Origin: Rhodospirillales bacterium
GTDB taxonomy: Bacteria > Pseudomonadota > Alphaproteobacteria > Rhodospirillales > JAPHRK01
Assembly: GCA_026196105.1 (NCBI GenBank)
Contig: JAPHRK010000017.1
Location: 1-44,988, forward strand
Direction: 5' to 3'
Length of the DNA: 44,988 nucleotides
Shown here: in pieces, positions 23,435 to 32,247 of the stretch
Layout of the letters: each line of letters begins with the position of its first letter
Numbering within the stretch: position 1 is the first letter of the stretch
Program-made: the position numbers and the translations under genes
Notes under the pieces: model-generated
What the model was told of the DNA's origin: nothing
The model's input: the letters and a program-made list of their open reading frames with translations, nothing else
Database searches by the model: none

Positions 23435-23515
23435 TGCCACCATTTAGGGACTTTTATTTAAGGGCTTATCAGGGCATATTAAAACAGTTCTAAAAATTGC
23501 TCTGAGAGACCTTTA

Positions 23516-24283
23516 ATGCTGGCTCTAATTTCCCCTGCCAAAAAACTTAATTTCGACCCCCTTGAGAAACCCCTTCCCTCAACGGAACCTGCCTTTCCCA
23601 AGGAAGCCAATTCATTGGTTAAGGTGGCAAGCAAACTGAGCAGACCTGATCTACAACGCTTAATGAAATTGAGCGATAATTTGACGGAGCTTAATTTTCA
23701 AAGATTTAAAAGCTTTGCCAAAAAAGCTTCACTTGATAACTCCAAGCAAGCAGGACTAGCGTTTGCAGGTGACACCTACACGGGATTAGAAGCACCGAGT
23801 TTGAGTGAAGATGACCTTCTCTATGCTCAGAACCATTTGCGAATTCTTTCTGGTCTCTATGGATTGCTACGACCTTTGGATATTATCCAACCCTACCGCC
23901 TGGAAATGGGTAGCCGTCTCGCCAATCCTCAAGGCAGTGACCTCTATGATTTTTGGGGAGATAAATTAAGGGATACTATCGATAACTTAGTTGCTGACCA
24001 TGCTGCCCCCACTGTGATCAATTTAGCCTCAAATGAATATTTCAAAGCAGCTCGAGCCAAGACCATGAAATCTCGAGTGATCACCCCGGTCTTCAAAGAA
24101 GAGAAACAGGGAGTGACGAAAGTGATTGGCCTCTTTGCTAAGCGGGCTCGCGGGACCATGGCGCGATATATAATTGAAAATCGCCTAGAGCAACCAGAAA
24201 AACTTAAATCTTTCACCAAAGACGGCTATAGTTACAACGAAACTCTTTCCGACACTGACAATTGGGTTTTTGTCCGCAAATAG
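23516..24283 (+). CDS. yaaA: Peroxide stress protein YaaA
   Basis: 255 residues, family DUF328/UPF0246. The start MLALISPAKKLNFD is the family hallmark, with KLSDNLTELNFQRF, GDTYTGLEAPSL, LSGLYGLLRPLDIIQPYRLEMG and INLASNEYF further on. In E. coli YaaA lowers intracellular iron during hydrogen peroxide stress and binds DNA. It is cytosolic. It lies 14 nt before the AlkB-type gene, with which it may be co-transcribed. Confidence 0.93.
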   Translation: MLALISPAKKLNFDPLEKPLPSTEPAFPKEANSLVKVASKLSRPDLQRLMKLSDNLTELNFQRFKSFAKKASLDNSKQAGLAFAGDTYTGLEAPSLSEDDLLYAQNHLRILSGLYGLLRPLDIIQPYRLEMGSRLANPQGSDLYDFWGDKLRDTIDNLVADHAAPTVINLASNEYFKAARAKTMKSRVITPVFKEEKQGVTKVIGLFAKRARGTMARYIIENRLEQPEKLKSFTKDGYSYNETLSDTDNWVFVRK

Positions 24284-24297
24284 TGAGGTGTTAAACC

Positions 24298-25368
24298 ATG
24301 CCCCGGTTTGGATGGTACTATTTACCATACCTGCTGCCTCTAACGATTATAGAGGGTATTCACTATGGGGGCTTTATGGCGTGGCAAACCGGCTTCTGGT
24401 TCTTTGTCTTTATCCCCATTATCGACCAGCTCCGAGGTATTAATACCAAAAACCCTAGGCCTGAAGAGGAAGCCAAAGCCGAAGCTTCATGGAGATATAA
24501 ACTCGCGGTCTGGCTTTGGATTCCCGTTCAAATCGCCTTGATTATTCGCGGCTTACAAGTGGTGGTTAATGGCAACCTTAGCACATGGGAAACCATCGGC
24601 ATTACAATCTCCATTGGCCTCATTACCGGGGCGATTGGCATCACTTGGGGGCATGAGCTTTGCCACCGAGCCAATAAGGTTGAACTTATCCTCGCTGAAA
24701 TTCTCCTAAGCTCAGTCAGTTACACCCACTTTGTTATCGAACATGTTTACGGTCACCACAAAAACGTCGCCACCTTCAAAGACCCCGCGACATCACGCCT
24801 CAATGAAAGCTTTTATCGTTTCTATTTCCGTTCTGTATTTGGTGGAATTATAAGTGCTTGGCGTATCGAGTCCCTACGTATGGCAAAAAAGAGTTTGCCC
24901 ACATTTAGCCTCTCAAACCGAATGTTGAGATACGGCCTGGTCCAAGTTCTAATCTATAGTACCCTTTGGACTTTGTTTGGTTGGAAAGGAATTGCTTTTT
25001 TTGCTGCACAATCCGTTGTCGCTTTTTCTATGCTGGAGGTCATCAACTACCTTGAGCATTACGGTTTAGAGCGTAAGGAACTGGAAACTGGGAAGTACGA
25101 ACGGGTTCAACCACATCATAGCTGGAACTCCAGTCATGTTGTTTCTAACATCTTCCTTCTCAATCTCGCTCGTCATTCTGACCACCATTATATGGCTGCA
25201 AGGCGATATCAGATCCTGCGACACTTTGACGACTCTCCCCAACTCCCTGCCGGATATGCCACTATGTTTTTGCTTTCTTTGGTGCCGCCTCTCTGGTTCA
25301 AAGTCATGAACCCACGGGTTGCCGCCTGGCGTGAAAATTATGCAAACGACTCCCATACCAAGGTCTAA
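24298..25368 (+). CDS. alkB: AlkB-type membrane diiron alkane hydroxylase
   Basis: 356 residues with membrane segments at about 5-25, 30-48, 70-92, 100-118 and 220-250, as in integral-membrane non-heme diiron hydroxylases. The histidine boxes are present: HELCH (119-123), EHVYGHHKNVAT (148-159), NYLEHYG (250-256) and RHSDHH (292-297), which is the AlkB set rather than the fatty-acid desaturase set. The enzyme would hydroxylate medium-chain alkanes or related chains with O2 and electrons from rubredoxin. No rubredoxin gene is adjacent. The first box has Cys where many AlkB have Gly or Ser, a minor variation. Confidence 0.9.
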   Translation: MPRFGWYYLPYLLPLTIIEGIHYGGFMAWQTGFWFFVFIPIIDQLRGINTKNPRPEEEAKAEASWRYKLAVWLWIPVQIALIIRGLQVVVNGNLSTWETIGITISIGLITGAIGITWGHELCHRANKVELILAEILLSSVSYTHFVIEHVYGHHKNVATFKDPATSRLNESFYRFYFRSVFGGIISAWRIESLRMAKKSLPTFSLSNRMLRYGLVQVLIYSTLWTLFGWKGIAFFAAQSVVAFSMLEVINYLEHYGLERKELETGKYERVQPHHSWNSSHVVSNIFLLNLARHSDHHYMAARRYQILRHFDDSPQLPAGYATMFLLSLVPPLWFKVMNPRVAAWRENYANDSHTKV

Positions 25369-25487
25369 CCACCCTCTCTTTGCTTTTTGGCTAGCCAGAA
25401 CAAAACATACCTTACAAAAAATGTGCCACTTAGCTCACCTCAATTTTAAGAACGATTATCACAATTATCTTTTTTTACGACCTCAAA

Positions 25488-25528
25488 CTGTACTGAGGAC
25501 AATTACTGGTAGGACGTTTCCAGTACAG
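25488..25528. repeat. Inverted repeat upstream of the 25579 gene
   Basis: Perfect 8-bp arms CTGTACTG (25488-25495) and CAGTACAG (25521-25528) with a nested ACTGG/CCAGT pair between them. No T-run follows on either strand. It could be a hairpin or an operator for the small secreted-protein gene that starts about 50 bp downstream. Confidence 0.4.
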
Positions 25529-25578
25529 ATAAAAAAGACAGCTATTAAACTTGCATAATTACATGCTATATTAGGAAT

Positions 25579-25974
25579 ATGATGTTTAGATATGTCGCGC
25601 TCCTAATTTTACTTTTACCTCTCTTTACCGCACAACCAAGTTACAGCGGCGAGAGAGAACAGTTGCGCGGTACCCAGTTTATCGGCCTTGTTAAAGGGAA
25701 AACCCTTTCTGGTAAAAATACAGCTGGCGTGAAGTTCCATCTCTATTTTCTCCGAGGCGGTATTGTGACCTACATGGACAAGAAAGGGAGCAAGGATACA
25801 GGTAAGTGGTACGTCAAGGACGATAAATACATTTGCGTAAGATGGCAAAAAATGTACGCAAACAAACAGCGCTGTGCCTCAGCTTACTACAAAGACCGGA
25901 AAATCATTTACCATGGAATGCATGGTTCCGGTGAAGTAGACCTTCTGGCCTATATTGCCGACGGTTTTAAATAA
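25579..25974 (+). CDS. Small secreted protein of unknown function
   Basis: 131 residues with a clear signal peptide (YVALLILLLPLFTAQPSYSG). The mature part is basic with alternating strands (GTQFIGLVKGKTLSGKN, YFLRGGIVTYMDKKGSKDTGKWYVKDDKYICVRW, with paired Cys in ICVRW and QRCASAYY). The layout of a short beta domain with G-x-W-x-V and C-V-x-W resembles small periplasmic lipocalin-like/DUF995-type domains, but I do not assign one. ATG 25579 is followed by another ATG at 25582 that has better spacing to AGGA. Its 3' end overlaps queG by 8 nt on the opposite strand. Confidence 0.75.
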   Translation: MMFRYVALLILLLPLFTAQPSYSGEREQLRGTQFIGLVKGKTLSGKNTAGVKFHLYFLRGGIVTYMDKKGSKDTGKWYVKDDKYICVRWQKMYANKQRCASAYYKDRKIIYHGMHGSGEVDLLAYIADGFK

Positions 25975-27007
25975 GTTTCTCCAAAGCCCACCGTGCGGCC
26001 TCTCTCACTGCAGGGTCCTCTTCCTCCAGAAATCCTCTCACTTCTTCGCGTCGTGAAACTTCGCCGCTATTACCCATGGCTATCAGAATATTCCGAAGCA
26101 TCCTGTTTCTGCCCGTTCGCTTCACGGGTGAACCAGAAAAAACTGTCCTAAAGGTGGCATCATCTAATTTTGCTAAGTCAGAAAGCCGTGGTGCTTGGGT
26201 ATGGGCGCGAGGCTGGAAAGCCTCTTCTTTGGTAAGCACCGTAAACTTATTCCACGGACATACGGCGGAACAATCATCACAGCCATAAATCCGATTGCCC
26301 ATAGCCTCCCTATATTTCTCAGGGATATCCCCTTTAAGTTCAATGTTGAGATAAGAGATACAAGCTCGAGCATCCATTTCATAAGGGGCCGTAATAGCGC
26401 CTGTCGGACAGGCATCAATACATTTTGTACAATTCCCACAATGATCATCTTCTGGCTCATCGGGGGGCAAATCAAGCGTGGTGAAAATTTCTCCCAAGAA
26501 GAGCCACGCGCCATAATCCCTGGAAACAACATTGGTGTATTTACCCTGCCAGCCGAGCCCTGCCATTTGTGCCAAAGGTTTTTCCATTATCGGCGCGGTA
26601 TCAACAAAAACCTTCAACTCATTACCAAACTTTTCCACCATCCAGCGGGCAATGCGCTTAAGACGCTTTTTAACAAGATTGTGATAATCTTTACCCTGCG
26701 CATAAACACTAATCGCGCCTCGGTCTTTTTGCTCCAGGATTGCCAAGGGATCATGGCCGGGGCCATAGTTTAACCCAAGAACAACAACAGACTTCACTTC
26801 AGGCCATAGTTTATGGGGACTTGATTTCCGATCAACGGTCTCTGCCATCCACTCCATATCGGCATGACGACCATCGGCAATATATTCCCTAAGGTGATCT
26901 TGCTTCTCTTGGGGCATGTGAATGGGAGCAAAACCGATCACATCAAAACCCACAGCAAGGGCTTCTTTTCTGATTTCTTCTTTAATCGCCTTGGGGTCCA
27001 TTATCAT
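25967..27007 (-). CDS. queG: Epoxyqueuosine reductase QueG
   Basis: 346 residues. QueG reduces epoxyqueuosine to queuosine in tRNA, using cobalamin and two 4Fe-4S clusters. Two cluster motifs are visible: CGNCTKCIDACPTGAI (about 190) and GCDDCSAVCPWNKF (about 240), after the corrinoid-binding N-terminal region (VVVLGLNYGPG, DTAPIMEKPLAQMAGLGWQGK). A C-terminal HEAT-like helical repeat follows (MGNSGEVSRREEVRGFLEE). It is divergent from the queuosine-precursor transporter gene, so these genes form one functional locus on both strands. Confidence 0.95.
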   Translation of the reverse strand: MIMDPKAIKEEIRKEALAVGFDVIGFAPIHMPQEKQDHLREYIADGRHADMEWMAETVDRKSSPHKLWPEVKSVVVLGLNYGPGHDPLAILEQKDRGAISVYAQGKDYHNLVKKRLKRIARWMVEKFGNELKVFVDTAPIMEKPLAQMAGLGWQGKYTNVVSRDYGAWLFLGEIFTTLDLPPDEPEDDHCGNCTKCIDACPTGAITAPYEMDARACISYLNIELKGDIPEKYREAMGNRIYGCDDCSAVCPWNKFTVLTKEEAFQPRAHTQAPRLSDLAKLDDATFRTVFSGSPVKRTGRNRMLRNILIAMGNSGEVSRREEVRGFLEEEDPAVREAARWALEKLI

Positions 27008-27090
27008 CTATACTCTATGAAAGCCTAGCCAGTGGGCCTACAATCTGCTATCTAGCGCCCGTTTTCAACATTGAGTTAAAGTTTCAAGTC

Positions 27091-27585
27091 ATGGCTATAC
27101 GTTTTGCGCTTTTATATATCATCCTCATCGTCGTAGTGAATTACGGTTTTACCGTTGTCCCCTTGGTCCCCCTACCTGATGGAACCATGTGGCCTCCCAT
27201 GAGCTTAGCTGTTGGCTTTATCTTTGTCGTGCGTGACTTTGCCCAGCGTGAAATTGGTCACAAGGTATTACTCGCCATGTTAATCGGCGCGACCCTTTCT
27301 TATTTCATGGCAAGTCCCTTTGTTGCCGTGGCTTCTGTCGCCGCTTTCTTGGTCAGTGAGCTTGCTGACTGGGTGGTTTATACAGTAACCAACAAACCGC
27401 TATCACAACGCATTTTCTATTCAAGCCTTATCGGTACGCCAATTGACAGCGCAGTCTTTCTCTACTTGATTGGTCACTTCTCAATTGCTGGCGTCATTGC
27501 CATGACCCTTAGTAAATTAGTGGGTGCCTTTATTGTTTGGTGGATGATCCGTCGCCGGGAAGCTCAGGGCGAGTTTGCAGTTTAG
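27091..27585 (+). CDS. Queuosine precursor transporter, YhhQ/VUT family
   Basis: 164 residues with about five membrane helices (7-27, 38-55, 66-88, 90-105, 122-150). Family segments include DFAQREIGHKVLLAMLIG, VASVAAFLVSELADWVVYT and IGTPIDSAVF, as in YhhQ-like vitamin uptake transporters, which import preQ0 or preQ1. It is 3 nt before queC and divergent from queG, supporting a queuosine role. Protein is shorter than E. coli YhhQ at the N-terminus, as is common in alphaproteobacteria. Confidence 0.88.
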   Translation: MAIRFALLYIILIVVVNYGFTVVPLVPLPDGTMWPPMSLAVGFIFVVRDFAQREIGHKVLLAMLIGATLSYFMASPFVAVASVAAFLVSELADWVVYTVTNKPLSQRIFYSSLIGTPIDSAVFLYLIGHFSIAGVIAMTLSKLVGAFIVWWMIRRREAQGEFAV

Positions 27586-27588
27586 GGT

Positions 27589-28278
27589 ATGAAAAAAGCG
27601 GTTATTCTCTTAAGTGGTGGATTAGATTCAACCACTGTCGCTGCCATTGCCAAAGATCAGGGCTTTGAAATTTATGCCCTGTCTTTCCGCTACGGACAAC
27701 GCCATGACCAAGAGCTGGATGCCGCAGCACGTATTGCTCAACTGACAGGCGTTAAGCGCCATGTTATTAGCGAAATTGATCTTCGAGCTTTTGGGGGCTC
27801 TGCCCTTACGGATGACATCTCCGTTCCGAAAACAGGCGATACGAATAATAGCGAAAGCGATATTCCTATCACCTATGTCCCAGCGCGAAACACAATCTTC
27901 CTCAGTTTTGCTTTAGCTTTTGCTGAAACTATCGACAGCCAGGATATATTCATCGGCGTTAATGCCCTGGATTATTCCGGCTACCCTGATTGTCGCCCTG
28001 ATTATATCACTGCATATGAAACCATGGCTAATCTTGCCACCCGCGCTGGGGTCGAAGGCACTCAAAAGCTCACGATCCATTCCCCTTTGATGGAACTCAA
28101 CAAAGCAGGAATTATTAAGCGAGGGTTAGAACTCGGCGTTGATTACTCCATGACAACCAGTTGTTATGACCCTGCTGAATCTGGTGCTTCTTGTGGTCAA
28201 TGCGACGCCTGCACTCTCCGCTTAAAAGGCTTCAAAGAAGCTGGCCTCACAGACCCAATCCCCTATATCACTTCTTAA
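27589..28278 (+). CDS. queC: 7-cyano-7-deazaguanine synthase QueC
   Basis: 229 residues. QueC makes preQ0 from 7-carboxy-7-deazaguanine with ATP and ammonia. The PP-loop ATPase motif SGGLDSTT lies at residues 9-16, and [17 protein letters not shown] and [10 protein letters not shown] follow. The C-terminal zinc site uses the cysteines in [18 protein letters not shown]. It directly follows the transporter gene (3 nt). Having both queC and an importer suggests preQ0 can be made or salvaged. Confidence 0.96.
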   Translation: MKKAVILLSGGLDSTTVAAIAKDQGFEIYALSFRYGQRHDQELDAAARIAQLTGVKRHVISEIDLRAFGGSALTDDISVPKTGDTNNSESDIPITYVPARNTIFLSFALAFAETIDSQDIFIGVNALDYSGYPDCRPDYITAYETMANLATRAGVEGTQKLTIHSPLMELNKAGIIKRGLELGVDYSMTTSCYDPAESGASCGQCDACTLRLKGFKEAGLTDPIPYITS

Positions 28279-28290
28279 GAAGGCACAGCC

Positions 28291-28542
28291 ATGGCCTCTT
28301 ATGTCTATATTCTTGGGAGTAAAGGCAAGGGCGGTTATAAAACTTATGTAGGCTGGACCACCAATCTGGAAGCCCGCCTTGGCAAACATAACGATGGCTC
28401 CGGCGCTAAATCCACCCGTGGACGTAGTTGGGTGCTTCTCTATGCAGAAAAATATATCAATCGTGGGGAAGCAATGAGCCGGGAATGGTACATCAAAAAA
28501 GATCGAAAATTGCGGGCTGCACTTAAAGCAAACAATGAGTAA
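28291..28542 (+). CDS. GIY-YIG nuclease-domain protein (YhbQ-like)
   Basis: 83 residues, a single GIY-YIG domain of the UPF0213 / YhbQ size. Key segments are YVYILGSKGKGGYKTYVGWT (the VYIL and YVG strands), LEARLGKHNDG with the catalytic-type Arg, and the GxKYTRGR-like GAKSTRGRSWVLLYAE, then REWYIKKDRK. It starts 13 nt after queC and is probably co-transcribed, but small GIY-YIG proteins are mobile passengers in many operons and no link to queuosine is known. Confidence 0.9.
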   Translation: MASYVYILGSKGKGGYKTYVGWTTNLEARLGKHNDGSGAKSTRGRSWVLLYAEKYINRGEAMSREWYIKKDRKLRAALKANNE

Positions 28543-28588
28543 TTATTCATTATTCGACACATTCAGTTTTTCTAGTTAAGGTAGTTCC

Positions 28589-29869
28589 ATGATGAAAACT
28601 AACCTTAAAACATTATTTATAAGCCTTGGCCTTAGCTTGCTCCTTGCAAGCTGCACTTCAGAGCCTAGGCTACAACCCTCTGGTTCGGAAGCTTACATTC
28701 CTAAGGGAAATGAAAGCTTTGATGTCTATGTTAATGAAAATAAAAAACGCATAAAATTAGCTCTACAAAAAATCAGATACAAAAAAGATAGAAACCCATT
28801 TGGGACACAATACCCTATTGATAAAGTTGTCGATATGCGGGCCCCCTTTAGCACCTCGGGAAATTGTGCAGAAAACACAAAAGGGGAAGGGATTGGTTTT
28901 CTTTACGTCCATGGTCTTTCAGACTCTCCCTATCTTCTCAAAGATATCCGTGAAAGCATTTCAACAGCCTATCCTTGCGCCAAACAGAGAGGAATTCTTC
29001 TTCCTGGCCACGGGACAATTCCTGGCGACCAATTAGTTATGTCTCGAGATCAGTGGATGAACATTACCCGCTACGGAGTGAACAGTTTTGAGAATAAAAC
29101 CAAACAGATTTTTATGGTTGGTTTTTCTACAGGTACAGCCCTTTCATTGCGTTACGTAAATGAGAAAGAGGCTGATAAAAGAGTAAGTGGCTTAGTTTTC
29201 CTCTCTCCTGCACTTAAGGCACGAACAGCCCTTGCACCTCTTACTGTTATCTTGCGTTATTTTATGGATTTCTCTGAAGTTAATAATGATGAAGATGCTG
29301 CCAAGTACGAATCTTTTTCCTTCAATGCTGGAGCAGAATTTTACCTGCTGACTAAAGGCCTAACTGACAAGGACTACCCAAAACTAAATATTCCAGTCTT
29401 TATGGCCTCTAGCGCAGATGATCAAACCGTAAACTCTCAAGCGGCTAGAGAATTCTTTTGTACTAAAGCTCAACCCGGCAAACGGGCTATGCTATGGTAT
29501 AAATCAGCCTTTCCTGAAGAAAAAGAACCTCTTACCTGTGATGGCATTGAAGACCTATCTCCCAAATCACCTGAAACCAAGGTCATTAATTATGCCCATA
29601 CAGGCCTTACTATGGCTCCAAAAGATAGACACTATGGCTTCAATGGGAACTATAAAAATTGTCTGATTTACGGGACCGAAGGAGCTAATTATCAAGGATG
29701 TAAAGAGGATAATGGAGGCTCGGTATATGGTGAAAAAAACCTAGTAAAGAAACCTGATTACAAATGGCAAGGAAAGTATCTCCGTCGAGGGACTTTCAAT
29801 CCACATTTTGAAACCATGGCTGTTAGGATTAATGATTTTTTGGATAAATCCATTTCCGGAAAATGGTAA
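28589..29869 (+). CDS. Lipoprotein with alpha/beta-hydrolase fold
   Basis: 426 residues. The N-terminus is a lipoprotein signal with lipobox LLASC (Cys about 22). The hydrolase core has the oxyanion strand FLYVHGLSDSP, GILLPGHGT, the nucleophile elbow VGFSTGTA (Ser about 176), and the later acid strand VFMASSADDQTVN; a histidine candidate lies in YAHTG near residue 335. A carboxylesterase or monoacylglycerol lipase-like activity at the membrane is likely; the substrate is unknown. Its end is 3 nt from the convergent LysR gene. Confidence 0.85.
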   Translation: MMKTNLKTLFISLGLSLLLASCTSEPRLQPSGSEAYIPKGNESFDVYVNENKKRIKLALQKIRYKKDRNPFGTQYPIDKVVDMRAPFSTSGNCAENTKGEGIGFLYVHGLSDSPYLLKDIRESISTAYPCAKQRGILLPGHGTIPGDQLVMSRDQWMNITRYGVNSFENKTKQIFMVGFSTGTALSLRYVNEKEADKRVSGLVFLSPALKARTALAPLTVILRYFMDFSEVNNDEDAAKYESFSFNAGAEFYLLTKGLTDKDYPKLNIPVFMASSADDQTVNSQAAREFFCTKAQPGKRAMLWYKSAFPEEKEPLTCDGIEDLSPKSPETKVINYAHTGLTMAPKDRHYGFNGNYKNCLIYGTEGANYQGCKEDNGGSVYGEKNLVKKPDYKWQGKYLRRGTFNPHFETMAVRINDFLDKSISGKW

Positions 29870-29872
29870 CTT

Positions 29873-30772
29873 TCAACTTTCATCCATAGCCACCTCCTCA
29901 ACCAACCACTCTCTAAAAGCCCGGACCTTCCTAAAGCTCGCATAGCTAGTTGGGTAAACAAGATGGAAGGCGTGGTTCATGGGGAGAGTAAGCCCAAAAG
30001 GGGCAACTAAGCTCCCTTCGTCTAGTTCTTTTGTTGCAAAGGGATTTCGGCCGAGGGCAATTCCCAAACCTTCAATAGCCGCATTAAACGCATCATTTAC
30101 TGTGTTAAACTGCAAACCAGCAGAAGCATCAATCCCTTCAACCCCTGCAGCCGTTAGCCACAAACGCCAGCGATCAGAAGCCGCTGTATCATGTATCAAT
30201 GTATGGAATTTAATATCGCATGGCTGGCGAAGAGGATGGAGACTCTCCATCACTGAAGGGGCACAAACTGGAAAAACCCGCTCTTCAAACAACCTCTCAC
30301 TATAAAGATTAGGCCACCCCCCTAAACCATAGCGAATGGCAGCATCAAAGGACTCAGTCTCAAAATCAACAACCACAGAAGTACTACTTAAGCGCAGCTC
30401 AATATCCGGATGCTTTTCCTGCCAACGCACTATACGAGGGATAAGCCAGCGTGATAAAAATGTAGGCGAAACACTAATAGTCAGGACCGAGTCATCACTA
30501 TCCCCTGGAAGCAATCTTCGCGTTGCCTTTTCCATACTGTCCAAAGCGAGAGAAAGATCGGGCAAATAACGCTTCCCTGCTTCAGTTAAGGCCAAAGCTC
30601 TGGTGCGTCTCTCAAATAGAGGGAAGCCGAAATAATCCTCCAAGCCTTTCACTTGATGGCTTACGGCAGCCTGGGTGACATGCAGCTCTTCAGCCGCCTT
30701 GGTAAAGCTCAAAAGGCGAGCGGCGGCTTCAAATGCTTTTAATGAATTAAGAGGGGGTATTTTTCTAGCCAT
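29873..30772 (-). CDS. LysR-family regulator, GcvA-like
   Basis: 299 residues. The N-terminal winged helix-turn-helix is of GcvA type (PPLNSLKAFEAAARLLSFTKAAEELHVTQAAVSHQ in pieces at about 5-40), followed by the effector-binding periplasmic-protein-like domain (DDSVLTISVSPTFLSRWL from about 95). The family usually activates a divergent target. Here the divergent gene is a small DUF1127 protein, an arrangement common in alphaproteobacteria. An ATTAG-5-CTAAT dyad lies just upstream of its start and matches the GcvA half-site CTAAT. Confidence 0.93.
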   Translation of the reverse strand: MARKIPPLNSLKAFEAAARLLSFTKAAEELHVTQAAVSHQVKGLEDYFGFPLFERRTRALALTEAGKRYLPDLSLALDSMEKATRRLLPGDSDDSVLTISVSPTFLSRWLIPRIVRWQEKHPDIELRLSSTSVVVDFETESFDAAIRYGLGGWPNLYSERLFEERVFPVCAPSVMESLHPLRQPCDIKFHTLIHDTAASDRWRLWLTAAGVEGIDASAGLQFNTVNDAFNAAIEGLGIALGRNPFATKELDEGSLVAPFGLTLPMNHAFHLVYPTSYASFRKVRAFREWLVEEVAMDES

Positions 30773-30780
30773 ACCATATC

Positions 30781-30795
30781 ATTAGTTTTTCTAAT
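30781..30795. promoter_or_regulatory. LysR/GcvA-type dyad ATTAG-N5-CTAAT
   Basis: Perfect 5-bp inverted repeat with 5-bp spacer, 8 bp upstream of the LysR start. CTAAT is the reported GcvA half-site. Another ATTAG lies at 30902-30906, just before the DUF1127 start. Likely autoregulatory site. Confidence 0.55.
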
Positions 30796-30910
30796 CATTG
30801 TTCATGAGAAAGCATCGTTTGTTGAGTACAAAAGATCAAGCTATTTTATTATTAGATAAACAATTCGAGATGACCCACCTACACTCTCGACGTAGATAAG
30901 GATTAGAAAA

Positions 30911-31174
30911 ATGAATACACAATGCAATCAACTTCAACCCTTACCACGGCAATTTTCCTCTTCTTCAAGAAACATAGCTGCCTTTGAAATTCAGAACCTT
31001 ACAACTTGGGTTGATCGAGTAACATGTCGTTTCATGACCACATTCAGAACTTGGCGGCAAAGATCAAAAGAACGTAACGAATTAGCCGCTATGTCCCCAG
31101 CCCAAGCCAAAGATATTGGCCTCACTATGACTGATTTACGTCAGGAAGCTAATAAAGAGTTTTGGCAAAACTAA
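30911..31174 (+). CDS. DUF1127 (YjiS-like) small protein
   Basis: 87 residues. The C-terminal half carries the DUF1127 pattern: an aromatic-basic stretch (TTFRTWRQRSKERNELAAMSPAQAKDIGLTMTDLRQE in pieces), with the arginine-rich and Asp-rich helix ends typical of the family. Members are small regulators linked to RNA maturation or phosphate/carbon metabolism in alphaproteobacteria (from studies of Agrobacterium and Rhodobacter). It has its own GAAAA-type start region and is divergent from the GcvA-like LysR gene, its probable controller. Confidence 0.88.
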   Translation: MNTQCNQLQPLPRQFSSSSRNIAAFEIQNLTTWVDRVTCRFMTTFRTWRQRSKERNELAAMSPAQAKDIGLTMTDLRQEANKEFWQN

Positions 31175-31182
31175 CCTCCCCT

Positions 31183-31219
31183 CTCTCCTCTTTCATTGTA
31201 CATACATGAAGGAGGAGAG
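31183..31219. terminator. Long hairpin after the DUF1127 gene
   Basis: The arms CTCTCCTCTTTCAT (31183-31196) and ATGAAGGAGGAGAG (31206-31219) pair over 14 bp with one G-T pair and a 9-nt loop. It lies 9 nt past the stop. There is no T-run, so it may protect the short mRNA 3' end or act as an imperfect terminator. Confidence 0.55.
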
Positions 31220-31332
31220 CACCCTACAAATCTATTTGCCCATAAATTGTAAGCTAACAAAACAATGTTTGCTGTACTCACCAAAAGGGAGTAAGCGGAA
31301 AGATGGAAAAATTCTAAATACCATAGGTAGGC

Positions 31333-32247
31333 ATGACTAATTTTTTTCTCTATGCCACGACAGTTCTCGTTTGGGGCACCAGTTGGATAGCGGTTCAGTT
31401 TCAGCTAGGTCCAGTCGCGCCTGAAATTTCAGTTGCCTATCGCTTTATCCTCGCGGCGATAATGCTTGTCGGCTTTTGCTTGATTACAGGCAAGAAGATG
31501 GCATTTGACATCAAGACCCATGGCCTCTTTGCTATTCAAGGGCTCTTTCTGTTTTGCTTAAACTTCTACCTGATTTACTTAGGCAGTCAGTTTCTCGCCA
31601 GTGGCCTAGTATCGATTGTTTTTTCCACACTCTCCATGTTCAATATCATGAATGCCGCCATATTTTTTAAAATCTCTATAAAACCCCGGGTTCTGCTCGG
31701 AGCAGGCATTGGCTTTATCGGTCTAAGCGCCGTGTTCTCACCAGAACTCAAAAGCTTCAGCCTTGATGATGACGGCATGAAAGGGCTCTTGCTTTGTTTA
31801 TCAGGAACCGGCGTTGCCTCCTTAGGGATGATGTTTTCTCTACGTAATAAAAATGCTGGAATTCCCATGATACAGACCAATGCATGGGGAATGGTTTATG
31901 GGGCCGTGTTCATGAGCCTCATTGCTCTCTCCCTTGGCAAAGAATTTATTTTGGTTTGGACGCCGGGATATGTGATCTCTCTTCTTCACCTTTCCTTATT
32001 TGCCACAGTCATTGGCTTTGCGGCTTACCTAACTTTGCAGATGCGTATTGGCCCGGATAAAGCAGCTTACACAACGGTCTTGTTTCCCCTCATCGCGCTT
32101 ACCATCTCTACTTTTGTTGAAAATTACACTTGGTCTATTGAAGCTGTCGTTGGCGTTGGTTTCGTCTTATGGGGTAACTTATTGGTGATGACAAAAACCG
32201 GATCCTCAAGAGCGACCTTGAAGCGAATAGTAGGAGTTTCTCCATGA
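31333..32247 (+). CDS. EamA/DMT-family transporter
   Basis: 304 residues with ten predicted membrane helices arranged as two EamA repeats. The N-terminal repeat opens with YATTVLVWGTSWIAVQFQLG, the usual EamA start, and the second repeat includes LCLSGTGVASLGMMFSLRNK and ends in WSIEAVVGVGFVLWGNLLV. Such proteins export amino acids or other small metabolites. It overlaps the next MFS gene by 4 nt. Substrate not inferable. Confidence 0.9.
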   Translation: MTNFFLYATTVLVWGTSWIAVQFQLGPVAPEISVAYRFILAAIMLVGFCLITGKKMAFDIKTHGLFAIQGLFLFCLNFYLIYLGSQFLASGLVSIVFSTLSMFNIMNAAIFFKISIKPRVLLGAGIGFIGLSAVFSPELKSFSLDDDGMKGLLLCLSGTGVASLGMMFSLRNKNAGIPMIQTNAWGMVYGAVFMSLIALSLGKEFILVWTPGYVISLLHLSLFATVIGFAAYLTLQMRIGPDKAAYTTVLFPLIALTISTFVENYTWSIEAVVGVGFVLWGNLLVMTKTGSSRATLKRIVGVSP

